From NCBI GenBank assembly GCA_937889795.1, contig CALBZH010000120.1:1-9237 (forward strand): DNA of 9,237 bases, read 5' to 3'. Position 1 is the stretch's first letter. Each line of letters begins with the position of its first letter. Source of the stretch: an uncultured Syntrophobacteraceae bacterium (GTDB taxonomy: Bacteria > Desulfobacterota > Syntrophobacteria > Syntrophobacterales > Syntrophobacteraceae). This document shows positions 7,223 through 9,237 of this stretch, one piece after another. The notes under the pieces were generated by a model, which had not been told where the DNA came from, did no database searches, and saw nothing but the letters and a program-made list of their open reading frames with translations. The translations under genes and the position numbers were made by a program.

Positions 7223-8191
7223 TCAGGCTCCTCTTTCTTTTCGTCTGAGCACCGAAGCGGCCAGGCCGTACTGGGAAACAAGTCCAACCAGGTCGGGAAT
7301 CGTATCCGCCACCTCGCCGGCTTCCCTGGCTTCCTCGGCATGCATCAAGGCAGCCAGGAAAGCGACCGCCTTGGCGCTCTGATCGAGCACGCCGTCCAGG
7401 GACCCGAAACAACCCCGGCAAGGCATGTTGCCCCGAATGCAACGGGCGTTGCACCCGCCACGGGTGACCGGCCCCATGCAGACGAAGTGCTGGGTGAGAA
7501 AGCACGTCTCTGAATCCCACGCTTCTTCGTGCAATCGTTTGAATCGTTTGATCGCTATGCCTTCCTCCAGGGTGGGTCGGCGCGGACAGCTGTCACAGAG
7601 CGCTTTGCTGTCGCCCAGTATACTGCTTGGTGACGGCATGGACCCGTCCAGCAGTGACCGGAGTGCGCTTTCTACCAATTCCGGGGTGGGCGGGCAACCG
7701 GGCAAAACGTAATCGACCGGCACGAGCCGATTCAGCGGGAGAACAGGATGATGCAAGTGCGTCAGCTCCATTTCGCCCGGCAGGGGACCGGAGCCCACCC
7801 CAGGGATCAGCAACCCCGGGTTTTCCACGGTGGGCAGATCCACGTAGATCGTCTGCAGCAGCTCCGCATCGCTGTGGAGATTGCCCAAGCCGACCACGCC
7901 GCCGGTGTGAGCACAACTGCCGTGAGCGATCAGGATCTTGGATTTCTTCCGGAAGAGTATTGCCAGCCGGGCCTGTTCTTCCGTCCTGATGGCACCGTTG
8001 ATCAGGGTCGCGAGGAGCTCCCCGTCCTCGAGCCGGGTGATGACCTCGAATTTGTGATCCAGTGCGATGGGCCAAAAGACGATGTCGATCCGGTCTGCCA
8101 GATCGAGAAGCGCCTCCCCCAAATCGAGGACGGACTCCTCGCAGCCACCGCAGCTCGCACACCAGTAGAAAGCGATTTTCGGTTTGGTCAT
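7223..8191 (-). CDS. mvhG: [NiFe] hydrogenase small (electron-transfer) subunit, MvhG type
   Basis: The 322-residue subunit relays electrons from the NiFe site through iron-sulfur clusters towards MvhD. The N-terminal segment KIAFYWCASCGGCEES (5-20) is diagnostic. Cys14 and Cys17 align with the proximal-cluster CTGC motif of other hydrogenases, with Cys93 (GSCAHTGG) and Cys166 (GCPPTPE) completing it. A C-terminal set (Cys199, 202, 230, 238, 247, 251, 258, 261) fits two more clusters. No twin-arginine signal is present, as expected for a cytoplasmic group 3 enzyme. The frame is open to 8326, with ATGs at 8224, 8212 and 8191. I chose 8191 because MTKPKIAFYW starts just before the conserved strand, as in homologues, and a GGGGA lies about nine bases upstream. 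The two upstream ATGs sit inside an inverted repeat (8209-8226). Its stop overlaps the mvhA start, implying translational coupling and balanced subunits. Confidence 0.94.
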   Translation of the reverse strand: MTKPKIAFYWCASCGGCEESVLDLGEALLDLADRIDIVFWPIALDHKFEVITRLEDGELLATLINGAIRTEEQARLAILFRKKSKILIAHGSCAHTGGVVGLGNLHSDAELLQTIYVDLPTVENPGLLIPGVGSGPLPGEMELTHLHHPVLPLNRLVPVDYVLPGCPPTPELVESALRSLLDGSMPSPSSILGDSKALCDSCPRRPTLEEGIAIKRFKRLHEEAWDSETCFLTQHFVCMGPVTRGGCNARCIRGNMPCRGCFGSLDGVLDQSAKAVAFLAALMHAEEAREAGEVADTIPDLVGLVSQYGLAASVLRRKERGA

Positions 8192-8232
8192 GGATCCAAG
8201 TCCCCGCACCATGAGACCGGTCATGGACCTGC

Positions 8233-8646
8233 CTACAGGGCGGCAAGCGGTCCCTTCACCCGGACGTCTTCCACCATGCCGCAAAAGAGGCTCAAGAGCT
8301 TCTCTCCGTCTCCCGCCCCCACCCAATCCTGCCGAATCCTAGTCGTGTCAATGCCCATCTCTTGGAGGAGCCTCCGCACCAGAGCAAACCGCTTCAACGC
8401 CTGGAGGTTGCCTGACTTGTAATGGCAATTCCCCTTCGGACAACCGACAATGATCACTCCGTCGGCGCCCCGCTCCAGGGCAGCCAGGACCCACTGCGGA
8501 TCGACACGGCCACTGCACGGCACGCGAACGATCTTGATCGCCGCGGGGTATGGCTGTCGTGCTTTGCCGACTTCATCGGCAGCCCGATAGGAGCACCACG
8601 TGCACAGAAAAGCGATGATCCTGGGCTCAAACGATTCGGGTGTCAA
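8233..8646 (-). CDS. mvhD: MvhD-type [2Fe-2S] electron-transfer subunit (hydrogenase delta subunit linking to HdrA)
   Basis: This protein (137 residues from the chosen start) is the adaptor that carries electrons from MvhG to the HdrA flavin. Family hallmarks are AFLCTWCSY (Cys15, Cys18), RVPCSGRVDP (Cys44) and VGCPKGNCHYKSGN (Cys69, Cys74), the cysteines that hold the [2Fe-2S] centre. Start choice is uncertain. The longest frame begins at a GTG at 8691 with no visible ribosome site. A TTG at 8646 has AGAGAGG seven bases upstream and gives MTPESFEPRIIAFLC, the usual short N-terminus of MvhD, so I prefer it. The GTG start would add 15 residues lying 13 bases after the hdrA stop. Here MvhD is a separate protein between HdrA and MvhG; in some bacteria it is fused to HdrA. 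The 41-base gap to mvhG is consistent with one operon. Confidence 0.92.
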   Translation of the reverse strand: MTPESFEPRIIAFLCTWCSYRAADEVGKARQPYPAAIKIVRVPCSGRVDPQWVLAALERGADGVIIVGCPKGNCHYKSGNLQALKRFALVRRLLQEMGIDTTRIRQDWVGAGDGEKLLSLFCGMVEDVRVKGPLAAL

Positions 8647-8704
8647 ACAGGGTCCTCTCTTGTTGCTCCGAAGCCATTCATCTCCAATCACTCGCCGGGA
8701 TCGA

Positions 8705-9237
8705 TCAAGAATCGCCGAGAAGCCCCTCCATCTCCGCCGTCACCTGCTCATCGGTGTAGTGGCGAAAGCAGATTGCGCCGCTGGGACACGTCACCGCGCA
8801 CGACCCGCAGCCGGAGCACAGGACTGCGTTAACGACGGGGGGAGCATCCGACGCCGAAGCGTCAATGGCTGACGAGGAGCACACCGCCCGGCAAAGCCCG
8901 CAACAGGAGCATCGCTCCGGCAGGATTGCAGCGATCACCGGCTGTAGCGGCAAGGTCTCTCCCGGGATGAGCCGAGCAAGGATTTTACCGGCTGCCGCCT
9001 GGCCCTGTGCCACCGCGGTGGGAATGTCCCCGGGCGCCAGAGCGCAGCCCGCAAGGAGGATTCCTTCGCGACTGGCCTCAAGCGGATCGCTCTGTGGATG
9101 CGCGGCCAAGAAGAAGCCGTCGTCGTCCCGTTGGATGTCAAACCGGCGGGCCAGATCGGCCCCATCATGCCCCCCTTCCAGGGCCGTCATCAGGACCACC
9201 AGGTCCGTTTCCAGAATCCGCTCGGCGCCCTGGGCAT
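8705..9237 (-). CDS. hdrA: HdrA-like heterodisulfide reductase iron-sulfur flavoprotein, C-terminal part (5' end outside window)
   Basis: Only the last 176 residues are inside the window; the frame is open through the right edge. HdrA is the FAD protein where hydrogen-derived electrons bifurcate, in known systems to ferredoxin and, through HdrBC, to a disulfide. The visible part starts with the end of the pyridine-nucleotide-disulfide-oxidoreductase-like domain (ETDLVVLMTALEGG, then DDDGFF-x-AHP and ILLAGCALAPGDIPTAVAQG, the typical HdrA FAD-binding tail). Two ferredoxin-type [4Fe-4S] motifs follow: C-x2-C-x2-C-x3-C at 8879-8911 (CSCCGLCRAVC), without the usual Pro after the fourth Cys, and a canonical one at 8786-8815 (CSGCGSCAVTCP). 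An internal GTG at 9199 is not a true start, since the coding sequence clearly continues upstream. There is no C-terminal MvhD fusion; mvhD follows as its own gene. The family call is secure. Which HdrA subtype it is, and its N-terminal cluster and flavin residues, cannot be judged here. Confidence 0.92.
   Translation of the reverse strand, partial: AQGAERILETDLVVLMTALEGGHDGADLARRFDIQRDDDGFFLAAHPQSDPLEASREGILLAGCALAPGDIPTAVAQGQAAAGKILARLIPGETLPLQPVIAAILPERCSCCGLCRAVCSSSAIDASASDAPPVVNAVLCSGCGSCAVTCPSGAICFRHYTDEQVTAEMEGLLGDS

Noticed and set aside
7221..7520. A 100-residue N-terminal extension of MvhA
   Set aside because: This stretch is the out-of-frame reading of the mvhG 3' end. The true MvhA N-terminus (MGRRVTIDPITRLEGHG) begins at 7220 with a good ribosome site.
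8879..8911. First HdrA ferredoxin motif as a degenerate, non-functional site
   Set aside because: All four cysteines (CxxCxxCxxxC) are present; only the Pro usually following the fourth Cys is missing, which does not prevent cluster binding.

Overview
The window carries one tightly packed run of genes, all transcribed from the minus strand, so the biological order runs from the right edge to the left. The content is moderately GC-rich. It points to a strictly anaerobic, hydrogen-metabolising bacterium, most likely a sulfate-reducing or syntrophic member of the Desulfobacterota (former Deltaproteobacteria, for example Syntrophobacter-like). The clues are an HdrA/MvhDGA module, a two-subunit oxygen-sensitive class I fumarase, a TusA-like protein of the kind I recall from such anaerobes, and a very large multi-PAS hybrid kinase. 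The taxonomic assignment is inference; there is no rRNA or other marker in the window.

Right part (9237 to about 5760): the C-terminal end of an HdrA-like flavoprotein with two [4Fe-4S] sites (cut by the window edge), then MvhD ([2Fe-2S] adaptor), MvhG (hydrogenase small subunit) and MvhA ([NiFe] large subunit). Together these form the hydrogen-oxidising, electron-delivering half of a heterodisulfide-reductase-linked, flavin-based electron-bifurcating complex (group 3c [NiFe] hydrogenase). mvhG and mvhA overlap at a TGATGATG junction. HdrB and HdrC are not in the window and may lie beyond the right edge.

Middle (5731 to 1672): a small TusA-family protein follows mvhA after 28 bases. Sixteen bases further on begins a 1272-residue soluble hybrid histidine kinase: a Cys-rich N-terminus, two HAMP-like segments, three PAS domains, GAF, a fourth PAS, HisKA, HATPase and a C-terminal receiver. 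Spacing suggests that hdrA-mvhDGA-tusA-kinase is one transcription unit.

Left part (1465 to 56): fumarase alpha and beta subunits form a separate two-gene unit. It has its own plausible promoter (consensus TTGACA -35) and a perfect 10-bp palindrome just upstream, in the only sizeable intergenic gap (206 bases). The last 36 bases at the left edge may be the start of another gene. No tRNA, rRNA, CRISPR, insertion sequence or attachment site was seen, and there is no gene-free stretch longer than 300 bases.

Functionally the window joins H2 oxidation/evolution with Hdr-type bifurcation, a putative sulfur carrier, a redox- or ligand-sensing kinase, and a fumarate/malate enzyme of the succinate/propionate pathway. 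The most interesting point is the placement of a TusA-like carrier and a cysteine-rich cytoplasmic kinase directly behind the Hdr-linked hydrogenase.
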